Shown: one piece after another, positions 44,401-55,828 of the stretch
Position numbering within the stretch: position 1 is the first letter of the stretch
Layout of the letters: every line of letters starts with the position of its first letter
DNA from: Leucocoprinus leucothites
Lineage: Eukaryota > Basidiomycota > Agaricomycetes > Agaricales > Agaricaceae
DNA length: 64,000 nt
Direction: 5' to 3'
NCBI GenBank assembly: GCA_013368445.1
Contig: JAACJO010000002.1
Coordinates: forward strand, 62,001-126,000
Made by a program: the position numbers and the translations under genes
Notes under the pieces: generated by a model
The model's database searches: none
Seen by the model: only the letters and a program-made list of their open reading frames with translations
Told to the model about the DNA's origin: nothing

Positions 44401-45361
44401 CAGCGAAGTGGCGGTCCACTCATGAGCAACACGCGGCAACTTTACATGTGTCCAAACCCTATCTTGCACCTCTCGTTCCTATCGTCATCGATGATGCTTA
44501 CTTGAAACTCTTCGAGTTCACCATCACAGTTCGATCATTTGTCCCTCGGAATACTGGCTACTCTGGAAAAGTGCCGACCTCCGCTGAGGAGCTGAATCCC
44601 GGTCTCCACAGATCAAGTTCTGCAGGACTTCCTCAGGCTCTCAGTGTACATTCCCAAGCTCATCCCAGTGGACAATGTAGACGTCAGGACTTGCAAACAC
44701 CTTGACAAAGTCAGCAGGATGCATATAGGAATCGGAGGTTCTGGCTTGATGTCGAGGAAACGACGAGAGTCGAGTCAAGTACTTCCCATCCATACAAGTG
44801 GGTAGCGAGAAAGAGGCATCTGGAGAAGATTCACGACTCGGAACCAGCGGATGGACCCTGCCCTAAAGCCACTGAATTCCGTAGCACGTGACAAGTGTGG
44901 GCCAGACAATCTTAACTTTGAGAGTCCCTGAGCGCTCCTCGTCATATTCGTCAATTGTTTTGACTCCCGACTCTCCCTCAAGCCGCCGTTAACGGCATGA
45001 TAAACCAGGTTTCAGGCCTCATGGATAATGGTTATTTCCGATGGTAGTGGAAAGTGTAGCAGTGTGACCACCATAACTGCCCGACTCTTTTCTTTCGTCA
45101 ACGGCGACGATGGTGGATCTGAGCAGTGAATAGCACCTTCACTAACGCCATATTGACGAGTGCTATAGTGACACGAACAGCTAGTTGTAGGCCAAACCCA
45201 GTCTTTTGTCCCAATTGGAGCCAGCAGTGCCACTTCATATTGAATGTCGAACAATTGACTAGATGAGCGACCGATGCGACAGAGGCAGAGTGCACTGTAA
45301 GCTTAATTAGACACTGGAATTAATTGCGCCAACCAAGCTAATATTTCACTTACTCTCTTAG
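44401..45361. repeat. segment G plus F-box upstream region, array copy 2
   Basis: 44430-44990 matches the segment at 57600-57960 and is degenerate in both strands (shared minus-strand peptide pieces such as PADFVKVF and DELG). 44990-45360 matches the DNA before F1, F3 and F4. There is no intact frame. Confidence 0.5.
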
Positions 45362-45750
45362 AAGACGCCGCGACCACACTCAAATAGAGCTCGGAGCACC
45401 GTTCACTCTTTCCAATTCAACCACTTCCTACCTCCCACTTGAAGTTCTACTTCAAATCTTCAAACCCTATCTCTGTGTTGGTTGCTGCAAACAGATTTCC
45501 CTTGACTAACGCGTGCAGCTGGTGGTGGACTGACGACCCAGTTTGTGGACAGAGCGTTCGGGATAACAGACAAGCAGATTCCGAAACACAGACTGTTGTC
45601 AGTTCCAGCACTTCCCTTACCTCCTTTCAACCCCACCCCCTTCCCTTAATGCTATGGAACACCTTCAGTCCTTCCTCGTCTCGAAGCCATGGAAGTACAT
45701 CAGATGCCCGGCTGCCGCGGGGAGTTTTCCGTACTAGTATGGGCTGATCG
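45362..45750 (+). pseudogene. F-box gene copy F2, heavily deleted
   Basis: Aligns with F4 from its start (the ATG is lost; ACGCCGCGACC replaces it) through LPLEVLLQIF and the following region, then jumps by deletion to the 3' end. A nonfunctional remnant. Confidence 0.6.
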
Positions 45751-46493
45751 CATAAGGACTAGCATCAGACAATTGCATATATTGGATTGTAGTGTAGGGA
45801 GTTCTGTAATCAGGTCAAGCCATTTTTCCGGGATTCTTTGATGAGGACAAAGAATCCCAGCGCAGGTTTTGGGCTGACTCTCTCCCTTCCTCATGCCCTT
45901 TCGTAGGGTCTCCCCTTGATAGGATTATCTCCCTGTACTCGATCACTAGGTTGTACTAGAACATTTAAGAATTTCTCAATACTGCGACCAGGAGCTACGA
46001 ATTTGTCGGACTAGATCCCAATCCAGAGCCCTACTACACTCGACTGTCATTGTTCCGGGAGAACCACAGGGTCCATTCGTTGACAGATGGCACCCTTCGG
46101 TATTGCTCGGTTGACCAATAAGCCACATATGTCTTGGGCCCTTCATCCGCCTTGTCCTATAAATAAGTCGAACTCTCCAGTATGGTGCCGGACGGCTTGG
46201 CTTACTGACCGTCACAGTATCTCAAGCAATGAGTTTGTGGTTAAGTGCTATAGTGATAGTGTCCGTACTTAAATCGAAGTTCACTACAAGCTACATCTCA
46301 AATCGCAGCTCGAACGAAGTGTTTTTGTACGACAATCTTCCTTGGCTCTATCATCCGAAAAAGTACAGCCCTCATTTGCCAAGATGGCTTTCAAGAGCTT
46401 CCAAGTAGTGTTTGGGCATCATTATTCATATACATGTACATAGCATTTCTCGATCCTTGTCAAGTTTCTTCTTCCAGTTAGTGTAGTTTCTAA
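45751..46493. other. M-gene upstream region (unit 2), no gene
   Basis: Diverged copy of the spacer before M genes; only short frames. Confidence 0.5.
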
Positions 46494-46512
46494 GTCTAGA
46501 ACGTTCAAATAG
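46494..46512 (+). promoter_or_regulatory. conserved upstream motif, M copy B
   Basis: GTCTAGAACGTTCAAATAG, 71 bp before the ATG; the spacing is 15 bp longer than in the other copies. Confidence 0.4.
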
Positions 46513-46564
46513 CGTACCTTTGAGCATTAACTCCCTTATACCCTCAACCATTTCTCTACCGGCA

Positions 46565-47659
46565 ATGCTCTCCATTCAGGCGTCCCATATTGTAATCTTC
46601 GCTCTCACATTTCTTCCTTCCTTGGTTTCGGCAAGAGGGCGCGGGGGTGGAGGAGGATCGTTTAGTAGCAGTGGTGGAGATTCTAATTTCTCCCTCGACC
46701 CTCTTGATGCCATCGAGTTCGCGTTCTGTGTCGTCTTCGCTGTGATAACCGCCCTACAAGCCCTCCAAGCCCTCTCCAATATACGCAGGCGAGCCAACAA
46801 GGTACCCCCGTCGATCACAACTTCGGAATACAGTGTTGGTCCGATATTTCCCATCTGTCTCCTCATGACGACATTACTTCTTACCACTGCCTACATTCTA
46901 CAAGCGACGTACGTGGGGAAAACACACAACACACTCAGAGTAGAAGAAGTGGAGTGGTCTGCGAGCTTTGTGGGGACGTTGAATGCAATTGGGTATCTTG
47001 CAGACATATTCCTCGTCTCGACCATCTTGGCACTTCTTTCGCACCGTGAGGAGATCATGTTGAACACCCCTCGCTGGATTAGAGATGTCAAGGCAATTGC
47101 AGATGTCATTCTGATTGTCATACTCCTTGCTTTGAGCATGGGAGTTGTGGGGTTTGGGTTAAAGTTCCTAGGGGATCTAGTGTATGCAGGCATCGTGGCA
47201 GACGCAGTGGTGTGGGACAAGCTGAATATGGCATATCTCTCCTTCTTCTTCACTGCCGCAGCCAACATTGCGGTAACTTCTACCCTACTATACACTCGTG
47301 CAAGAAAGTCATCCCGAGTAAATGTAAATGGCCATTTCGTGCGTGTTTTTGCCTCCTCTCGTTGTTGGTACTGAAACTGTCTTGTTTCAAAGATTATCCG
47401 TGGCTCCGCATTCATCATCTCGCCCCTTTTCATTGTTTATGCCCTATTCCTACTTCTATGGGAAGTATACGTCAGGAAAAGATTAGTTGGTGTGGTGAGT
47501 GTCAGAACATACGGGAACCTTGCAGGTGTGATCGTTGGCTGTGTTACGGAGGTAGTTATCATCCAGGCTTGTTTGAAATTTGGAATGCCACCATTGCCAA
47601 AGAAGATTAAAGAGGTGGAGCAGCGCGCTCATTCAGCGAAGGCTATGCAGGCAGTGTGA
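46565..47659 (+). CDS. seven-TM secretory-pathway protein, family M copy B
   Basis: Predicted 346 aa. Exon 1 46565-47338, intron 47339-47392 (54 bp), exon 2 47393-47659, phase 0. The start ATG matches the other copies; an upstream in-frame open region lacks conservation. Seen: N-terminal hydrophobic signal-like stretch (IVIFALTFLPSLVSA), Gly/Ser-rich spacer, then five hydrophobic segments in exon 1 and two in exon 2 (ISPLFIVYALFLLLW; AGVIVGCVTEVVIIQACL), i.e. seven after signal cleavage. Conserved features are the IRRR loop after segment 1, EYSVGPIFPIC, ADIFLVS and the RARKSS loop before the splice. I recognise no named family. It is the most diverged intact copy. Confidence 0.85.
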
Positions 47660-48110
47660 CCCCTGTTTAGTTTACATCTACGGTCCAATGGGCACTTCTT
47701 CCGATTTTTTGTTAGTTTACTATCATGTAACTGCTTGAGGAGCAAATCTCATTGAACGAACACCGATATAATTCCGAAACATACGTCAAAATAAGCACAA
47801 TAAGTCCCTCCTGTCGCAGACACCTCATTCTATCGGAGAGCGCGCCCTGCTTGAGGTAGAGGTCAAGAGAACAGGTGTATTGAACTGTCAGGGACCTGCC
47901 GGCCCACATGAACGGAGATTACGGCCCGGATGTGGGAAAGCTGGATCAAAAATCATCACGTCGTTCGATAAAGCGCTCTTGCTTGCGTCCTTCCTCGATG
48001 CTCTCAACTCAGAGATCGGTATAGTCTTAATTCTCCATGATGCATCTTGTCTCTGGCACTTCTCCCTTTTCGAATAACCGTATCCACTGCCTCCAGTCGC
48101 ATCCAAAGCA
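47660..48110. repeat. M tail and segment K, array copy 2/3 boundary
   Basis: The M 3' tail is followed at about 47935-48090 by segment K (shared pieces AGSKIITSFDKA here and AGSEIAALF at 57210). Segment K also follows M copy D. No intact frame. Confidence 0.5.
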
Positions 48111-49245
48111 CGCCCCTTCAATCGGCAGCATTGGGATCAACAACTGACGGAGCCCCTCTTGTGGGAGATGTCCTGCTGTTTTGGGCTGGAAAAGCAAGAA
48201 GTTGGTACTACGCACATGGCCCAGAACCATGCGAATTTGAGGGAGCTCTAGTGCGAATATCCGGTACCGCTAGGAATGATCATGGTGATTCTCGATGTCC
48301 CTCACTCGAGGCTGGAAAAGTTGGAGGTCGCGATAGCGGAACCAGACGATCATGCAAACCATTTCTATGAGACGATCAAAGTTATTATCGACGCCTTCGG
48401 CACCTTTCCATCACTAATGATTATGACTTCACCATGTCGCCATTTCCGATTATCAGTGCCCTCACAGTTCCGAATCTCGAGTATCTCGACGTTGGAGAGA
48501 TGCATGATGAGGGGCACACTGCTGTATTTTTGCATGAGTTATTCAGTTTTCTCAGCCGTTCTGGATGCACCACGTGGATAATGTGAGGGCTGCCCATCTT
48601 GCGGAATATGACCGAGGCATAACTCCACCAACTTTTGGCGCTCCCGCAGCTCCAAAAGGTCAAGGAGCTGAAGGCTCTCACCACGACGGCCGCTTTTCAC
48701 AGGCTATTGACAACCCCAGCACTTCCAATACCTCCCTTCAACCTCACCCTCCCCTTAATGCTATGGGACACCTTCGGTCCTTCCTCATCTTGAAGCCTTG
48801 GAAGTACATCTGATGCCCGGCTGCCGCAGAGACTTTTCCGACATGGTACTGCCGAGGAAGCAAACATTGAGAAAAATTCAGGTGAAAGGACCTGTCGCTC
48901 TGTCCGTGTTGCCTTTTTCGAAGGACCTATTGGAACACCCTGACTTGATGGTAGAGTATATTACATCCACCGACTGTAGCAATGGCGGGGATGAGATGCC
49001 AGTATGGGCTGATCGTGTAAGGACCAAGACAAGGGATCCCAGCGCAGGTTTCGAGTCGAACGGCTGTCAGCATATGGTTATTCAACATCGTGCAGGTTCA
49101 CGCCATCCTCAATCTGGCCGCGATCCTATTTTTCAAGTATTAGACGTCAAGGCTGCAAGGATGGGGACTGTTATTATCTGCATGGAGTTTGTGATATTTC
49201 GGACCTGTAGATTTCATCCGTCCAGCTGGCCGCCACGGTTATGCT
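48111..49245 (+). pseudogene. F-box gene 3' half (unit 3), broken
   Basis: Matches the leucine-rich half of F1/F3/F4 (GGAGCTC-flanked region, then TVPNLEYLDVGEMHDEGHTA-like region) and continues into the common 3' tail, but the F-box start is absent and frames shift repeatedly. The last open stretch (48798-49250) corresponds to the block that is inverted at 54629-55229. Confidence 0.55.
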
Positions 49246-50000
49246 CCTAAATAGTACAATTTATATTTTTTCTTGTTATATACGCTGGCTGTAGCCTCCA
49301 ATCTACTTCAATTAACGATTATAATGGACATGCTCTGGGTTATTACTCGTAGGCCTTTAGCTAACCCCCTTCCATTCTCGTGCCCTTTCGTAGCGTTCCC
49401 CTACGATACGATTCTCCCCTCCACCATTCACCCTGTCCAATCACCTCGTCCCACCATATTCTCGGGAACTTTCTCCTGTTGCAACCCGGCAGCTATGAAT
49501 ATGCCAGGTTGGATCCCAACAAAGAACTCTGTCACTGTCGTTCCCCGAGAACCACAGAGTAGATCTACTCTTCTCATATGGCAGATGGCATCCTTCACTT
49601 TCCGTCGACTAATCAAGAGGATACGTCTTGAGCGCTCCAACCATCTTATCCTATGGATACATCCATCAAAGCAACGAACCGGACGACATGACTCGCAGAC
49701 AGCCACGACACCTCAAATAATGAGCTTGCGACTAGGTGCTGTAGTGAATTACCTCAGCCAGACGAGCAGTAGCCTCTGCACTCGGGATCGGTTAATTCCA
49801 AGTATACTGCCAGTGAGTGATATATCTCACATCACAGCTAGAATAAACTGTCCTGTACGGCAAGCGGTAGTCACACGTCCACGGTTCCTAATCTGATTCG
49901 TCACAGCCTCCATGTGCCAAGGCATGAGAAGTTAATTTTGGTGGAGATCATTCATAGAGTTGTTAAGGCTTCCTGATCCTTATCAAGCTATTTCAAGTCA
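49246..50000. other. M-gene upstream region (unit 3), no gene
   Basis: Repeated spacer. An open stretch of about 200 codons starts from a non-ATG codon and is not conserved between units. Confidence 0.45.
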
Positions 50001-50019
50001 GTCTAGAGTCTTCAAATAG
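50001..50019 (+). promoter_or_regulatory. conserved upstream motif, M copy C
   Basis: GTCTAGAGTCTTCAAATAG, 56 bp before the ATG. Confidence 0.45.
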
Positions 50020-50056
50020 CGTTCCATTCAACATCTCCGCCCTTTCTCTACCAGCA

Positions 50057-51124
50057 ATGCTCTCGACTCAGGTATCTCGTATTTCAATCTTCGCCCTCAC
50101 ATTTCTTCCTTCCTTGATCTCAGCAAGAGGGCGTGGCCGTGGTGGCGGAGGATCTTTTGGTGGCGGAGATTCTGATTTCAACCTCGAACCCATTTATGCC
50201 GCCGAGTTCGCATTCTGCGTCATATTTGCTGTAGTAACAGCTCTACAAGCATTAATAGCGCTCTCTAACATACGCAGGCGAATCAACAAGGTACCCCCGT
50301 CGATTGCAATGTTGGAATACAGCGTTGGTCCAATATTTCCCATCTGTATCCTCATGACAACGCTACTTCTTACCACTACCTACATTTTACACGCAACGTT
50401 CGTGGGACAAACACACGGCACAGCAAGACTTGGAGGAGTGTTGTGGTCTCCCAGCTTCCTCGGGGCCTGGAGCGCGATGGGGTTTCTTGCAGACATATTC
50501 CTCGTCTCGAGTATCTTGACACTTCTTTCGCACCGTGAGAAGGTCGTGTTAAACACTCCGAGCTGGGTAAGGGATATCAAGGCAATCGCAGACACCATTC
50601 TAGTTGTTATACTCATATCTTTGAGCATGGGAGCTGTGGGGTTGCAAGTGGCGTTCCTAACGGATCCAAGGCTTGCAGGAGATGGAGCGGTAGTGGCCTT
50701 CCACAAGCTTTCTCTGGCATATTCCTCGTTTCTCTTCATTGCCGCGGTGGACATTGCGGTGACTTCCACCATGTTGTATGTTCGTGCGAGAAAATCGTCC
50801 CAAGTAAATGATCATTCCGTGCGTATCCTTCCCTCCTCCTCTCGTTCTTGATACTAAAACTGTCTCGTTTCGAAGGTCATTCGCAACTGCGCATTCACCA
50901 TCTCGCCTCTTTTCATGGTTTATGCCTTATTCCTACTCATATTTCAAGCATGCATCGCCCAAATACCATTGGAAGTGGAAGAAGCCATGGATGGGTGGGA
51001 TCTTGCATCTGTGATCATTGGCTGTATTACGGAGGTGGTCGTTATCAATGCCTGCTTGGGCTCTGGAATGCCACCGTTACCTAAGGAGAACAAGGAAGTT
51101 AAGCAAGATGCTGATTCAGAATAG
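50057..51124 (+). CDS. seven-TM secretory-pathway protein, family M copy C
   Basis: Predicted 336 aa. Exon 1 50057-50818 (762 nt), intron 50819-50875 (57 bp, GTGCGT...AAG), exon 2 50876-51124. A signal-like N terminus (ISIFALTFLPSLISA) precedes an Arg/Gly-rich spacer, then seven hydrophobic segments: FAFCVIFAVVTALQALIAL; IFPICILMTTLLLTTTYIL; MGFLADIFLVSSILTLL; ILVVILISLSMGAVGL; YSSFLFIAAVDIAVTS; ISPLFMVYALFLLIFQ; VIIGCITEVVVINACL. The C terminus is short and acidic. It is collinear with D over its full length. Function unknown; topology (signal peptide plus seven segments) would fit a receptor but does not prove it. Confidence 0.88.
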
Positions 51125-51768
51125 GATATAGAGGCGGCGTGATTATTATGCTTACAATCAGGCTCAATGGACACTTTAAGTAATTGTTTTCAACTTTTCG
51201 CTAGTTTATTATCATGTAAATACTTAAACAGCGGATATCGTCAAGCGAACACCGACGTATTCCCGAAACACTATACATCCATACGTCAAACAATAAAACC
51301 AAGTGCCTCGGGTTGCCTTGAATATCTATTGAGCCGCTTATCCGTCAGATTTTATAACGTGAGATACTCTCGACTCTCCTTCAATCCAGGGGCTGTTAAC
51401 CGCATGATAAACCAGGTCTCGGGGCTAATGATTATTTCTGATGGTATTGGAAAGCACAGCAGTATGGACACAATAACTGCCCGACTCTTTTCTTTCATCA
51501 ACGGTGACTGTGGTGGGTCGGACTCGGAACAGTGAATAGTATTTTCATTAACGCCATATTGACGAATGACATAGCGGCATGAACAGCCAGACATAGGTCA
51601 AACCTAGTCTTTTGTCTTAATCGGAGTCAGAAACGCCACTTCATATTGAACGATCAACCGAATGAGCGGCGGATGCGACGGAGGCAGAATGCACTGTAAG
51701 CTTAAATAGAGACTGGAATTAATCACACCTACCAAGCTAATACTTCCTTTACTCTCCCACAAGGTGCC
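51125..51768. repeat. M tail joined to F-box upstream DNA (unit 3/4 boundary)
   Basis: M tail up to about 51320; then 51326-51362 matches 37492-37530; then at about 51365 it jumps to sequence matching 37955 onward. This shows a deletion within the duplicated copy. Confidence 0.6.
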
Positions 51769-52775
51769 ATGACTACACTCAAACAGAGCCCCGAGCACCG
51801 TTCACTATTCCAATCAGACCATTCGCTTGCCACCATCCGCGCCCTCCGACCCGAAGTTCTACTTCAAATCTTCAAATACTATCTTCACCTTGACTCTCCC
51901 GGTAATTGATCAAAGCCCACATTCCGCCATTCCAAGGAGACTTTTTCTGCCCCCACACCCTTCATACATGTCCGTCGAACCGAGCACAGGATCGCGACGA
52001 GGGTCGCAGATCTATGGACAAGCATGTTCATCCTGGGGCCTTCCCGCAGACATCTTCCCTTTATCAACCTCTGGCTATCGCGCGCAGCTTGTCGTGGACC
52101 AGTGATCCAGTTTATCGAAAGGGCTTTTGGGATAACGGACAAGCAGATTACCAAACTCACACATCATTTGATCACCTCGCGGTATCAGTGAGATTGCTGA
52201 TATCCTTAATACATCCCAAAGCGGTTATCAAGAACCCAGTTTTCGAATCGTACATGATGAGGTTACGCAAATCGCGCCTTTTCTATTGGCAGCATTGGAA
52301 CTAACGACTGACGGAGGCTCTCTGGTGGGGGACATCCTACTGTTTGGGGCTGGAAGAGCTAGAATTCAGTACTGCGCACATGGCCCCGCCCCATGCGAAT
52401 CTAAGGGAGCTCAAGTACGAATATCCGATATCGTCAGGAATGGTCATGGTGATTCTCGATATCCCTCACTCGAGGTTGGAGAATTTGGAGGTTGCGATGG
52501 CACCACCAGACGATCATGCAAACCATTTCCCTGAATCGATAAAAGTCGTTCCTTGATGCCTTCACCACCTTTCCATCACTAATGATTACGACTTCACCAT
52601 GTCGCCACTTCCGATCATCAGCGTGCTCACAGCTCCGAATCTCGGATACCTCGACTTCGGAGAGATACATGATGGGGGGCACACTGCTATGTTTTTGCAC
52701 GAGTTATTCGCATTTCCTAGCCGCTCTGGATGTAGCCTGAGGACGATGCGAGCGGTGCTTATCTCGCGGAACATG
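51769..52775 (+). pseudogene. F-box gene copy F3, broken and truncated
   Basis: Nearest relative of F1 (same start MTTLKQSPEHRSLFQSDHS and the same insertion after YLHLDSPG). The F-box continues in another frame (ATRVADLWTSMF, then FINLWLSRAAC) with fewer stops than F1. The leucine-rich half has frame breaks and is cut at about 52775, where it joins segment G (CAAGCGCATCCCGGTGGACA). Confidence 0.65.
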
Positions 52776-53489
52776 CAAGCGCATCCCGGTGGACAATGTG
52801 GGCGTCAGAACTTGCAAACACCTAAGTCGGCAGGATGCATATGGGAATCGGAGGTTCTGGCTTGATGTTGAGGAAACGACAAGAGAAGAGCCAAGTACTT
52901 CCCATCCATACAAGTGGGTATGTAGCGAGAAAGAGGCATCTGGAGGGCGTTTGCGACTCGGAACCAGTCGATGGACCCTGCCCTAAAACCACCGAATTCC
53001 GTAGCACGTGACAAGTGTGAGCCAGACGATCTTAACTTTCTTAACTTTGAGAAACCCTGAGCGCTCCTCGTCATATTCGTCAATTGTTTTGATTCCCGAC
53101 TCTCCCTCAAGCCGCTGTTAATGGCATGATAGACGAATTTTCGGACCTCGGGGCTAGTGGTTATTTCCGGTGGTGGTGGAAAGTGTAGCAGTGTGACCAC
53201 CATAACTGCCCGACTCTTTTCTTTCGTCAACGGTGAGTGTGGTGGGTCTGAGCAGTGAATAGCACTTTCACTAACGCCATATTGACGAATGCTATAGCGA
53301 CACGAACAGCTAGGTGTAGGCCACACCCAGACTTTTGTCCCAATTGGAGCCAGCAGTGCCACTTCATTATTTAATGTTGAACAATCGACTGAATGAGCGA
53401 CCGGTGTGAGGGGGGCAGAGTGCACTGTAAGCTTAACTAGACACTGGAATTAATCGCACCTACCAAGCTAATACTTCATTTACTCTCAC
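52776..53489. repeat. segment G fragment and F-box upstream region, array copy 4
   Basis: Matches 44640-45360. The minus strand is open for about 200 codons (53425 to 52805) but starts at GTG and is not open in the other copies. Confidence 0.5.
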
Positions 53490-54628
53490 ATGACGCCACG
53501 ACCACACTCAAATAGAGCCCGGAGCACCATTCATTCTTTCCAATTCCACCACTCCCTTGCCATCATCCACGACCTCCCACTCGAAGTTCTACAAATCTTC
53601 AAAGCCTATCTCTGTGTTAGTTGCCGTAAACAGATTTCCCTTGTCAACCTCTGGCTAACGTGCGCAGCTGGTGGTGGCCTGACGATCCAGTCTATGAACA
53701 GAGCGTTCGGGATAACAGACAAGCGATTACAATGCTCGCACATCAATTGACCACCTCGCTCTATCAGTGCAAGGACCAATGGGAAGATGTGGACTTTGAG
53801 TTTGTTGGTATCCTTGGTATCGGAGAGCGTTCTGGGGCGAATATCAACAAGCCAGGTTACGAATCGTGCCTCACGAGATTATGCAAAACATGCCCTTTCG
53901 ATCGGCAGCATTGAAATCAATAACTGACGGAGGGCTTCTGGTGAGAGATATCATACTGTTCGGGCAGGAGACGCTGGAAGTCGGTACTGCGCACATGGCC
54001 CCGCCCCATGCGAACCTGAGGGAGCTCAAGTGCGAATATCCGGCGTCGTTAGGAATGATCATGGTGCTTCTCGGTGCCCCTCGAATGGGGTAGAGAAGTT
54101 GGAGGTCTCTATAGCGCAACCTGACCATCATGCGAACCATTTTCACTGACACGATAAAAGTCGCTGAACAACGCATTCGCCAACTTTCCATCACTAATGA
54201 CTACGACTTCAGCATATCACGACTTCCGATTATCGCCACTCTCACAACCCTGGCAAATCTTGAACACCTCGACGTTGGAGAGATGCATGATGAAGGGCAC
54301 ACTGCTGTATTTTTTCCGGATTTATTCAGTTTTCTCAGCCGCTCCGGATGCACCCTGGGGACGATTCTGGGGCTGCCCATCTCGCGGAATGTGAACAAAG
54401 CACAGCTCCACTAACTTCGGCGCTCCCGCTGCTCCGAAAAGTCAAGGAGCTGAAGGCTCTCAACGCGACGACCGCTTTTTACAGGCTATTGACAGCTCCA
54501 GTACTTCTCATACCTCCTCCCAACCCCAACCCCTTCCGTTAATGCTATGCGGCATCTGTTGTCCCTCCTCATCTCGAAGCTTTGGAAGTACATCGGATGC
54601 CCGTTGCCACAGGGAGTTTTCGGACATG
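53490..54628 (+). pseudogene. F-box gene copy F4, broken
   Basis: ATG 53490. The F-box start (HDLPLEVLQIFKAYL) is fused by deletion to LVNLWLTCAAGG. Frames then shift near 53740 (continuing as YQCKDQWEDVDFEF), 54090 and 54410. Leucine-rich pieces (TLTTLANLEHLDVGEMHDEG; FLSRSGCTLGTI) are the best preserved of the four copies. The 3' tail is replaced by an inverted block starting at 54629. Confidence 0.65.
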
Positions 54629-55229
54629 AATAGCAAAGGGGAGAATCGTATCATAGGGGAACTTACGAAAGGGCACGAAAAGGGAAGAGAGTTAACTACA
54701 GAGCTACGAGTAATGACCCAGAACATGTCCATTACAATCGTTGACTGAAGCAGGTTGGAAGCTACAGCCAGCGTATATAATGAAAAAACATATAAGAAAG
54801 TATACTATCATTAATGATACATTTGGGTGCATACACGTGGCAGCCAGCTGGACGTACGCAATTTGCAGGTCCGATATATCACCCACCCGTGCATATAATA
54901 GCAATCTCCACCCCTACAACCCTGGGATCCAATACCTTGGAAAATAGGATCGTGGCTACAATAAGGCAGACGGGAGCCTGTACGATGTTGAATGACCGCA
55001 TCTTGACAACGGTTCGACTCAAGGCTTGTGTTGGGATCGCTTGTCTTGGCCCTTATATAACCAACCCATACTGGCACCTCATCCCCGTCATCGCCATAGT
55101 CAGTGGACTTGATATGCTCTACTGTCGGAGTCGGGGTGTTCCCATAGGTCCTCCGAGAAAGGCAACATGGACAGAGACACAGGTCCTTTCACCTGGGTTT
55201 TCCTCAACATTTGCGTCCTCTGCAGTACC
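54629..55229 (-). other. 601-bp inverted block of the F-box 3' tail
   Basis: Reverse complement matches 48850-49430 (for example minus-strand MPVWVGYIRAKTSD versus plus-strand MPVWADRVRTKTRD at 48993). Flanks on both sides are in normal orientation and rejoin if the block is flipped, so this is a simple inversion. Confidence 0.75.
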
Positions 55230-55772
55230 ACCGTGCCCAATCACCTCCTCCCAGAATATTCTCGGGAGCTTTTTCCTGTTGCAACCCGGCAGCTACGAAC
55301 TTGCCAACAGAGAACTCTGCCACCGTCGTTCCCCGAGAGCCGCAGAGTACATCTTTTCATATGACAGATGGCATCCTTCAGTTTCCCTCGACTAATCAAA
55401 GAGATGCGTCTTGGGCGCTCCACCGATCTTATCATATGCATACATCCATCAGAGCGACAAATTGGACGTGGCTTGCAGAGAGTCACGGCACCTCAAATAA
55501 TGAGCTTGCGATTTGGTATTGTAGCGAATTACCCCAGCCGGACGAGCAGTAGCCTCTACACTCAGGAAGTGAGTGATACATCTCGCATCACACCTAGAAC
55601 GAACTGTCCTTGTTCAACGAATGATACTCACACGTCCGCGCTTCCTCATCTGATTCGTCACAGCCTCCGCGTGCCAAGATATGACTTTCGAGTTGCTTTG
55701 AAGTTAATTTTAGTGGAGATCATTCATAGAGCAGTGAAGGCCGCTTGATCCTTATCAAGCTATTTCAGGTTA
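55230..55772. other. M-gene upstream region (unit 4)
   Basis: Repeated spacer similar to 49430-50000; no gene. Confidence 0.5.
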
Positions 55773-55791
55773 GTCTAGAGTGTTCAAATAG
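55773..55791 (+). promoter_or_regulatory. conserved upstream motif, M copy D
   Basis: GTCTAGAGTGTTCAAATAG, identical to copy A, 56 bp before the ATG. Confidence 0.45.
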
Positions 55792-55828
55792 TGTTCCATC
55801 CAGTATCTCCGCCCTTTCTCTATCAGCA

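Noticed and set aside
49273..49896. 207-codon plus frame before M copy C
   Set aside because: Lies in the repeated spacer and is not open in units 1 and 4.
52805..53425. 206-codon minus frame
   Set aside because: GTG start, not open in the homologous DNA at 44.6-45.3 kb, and composed of array spacer.
54814..55395. 193-codon plus frame
   Set aside because: Crosses the inversion breakpoint and reads the antisense of the F-box tail.
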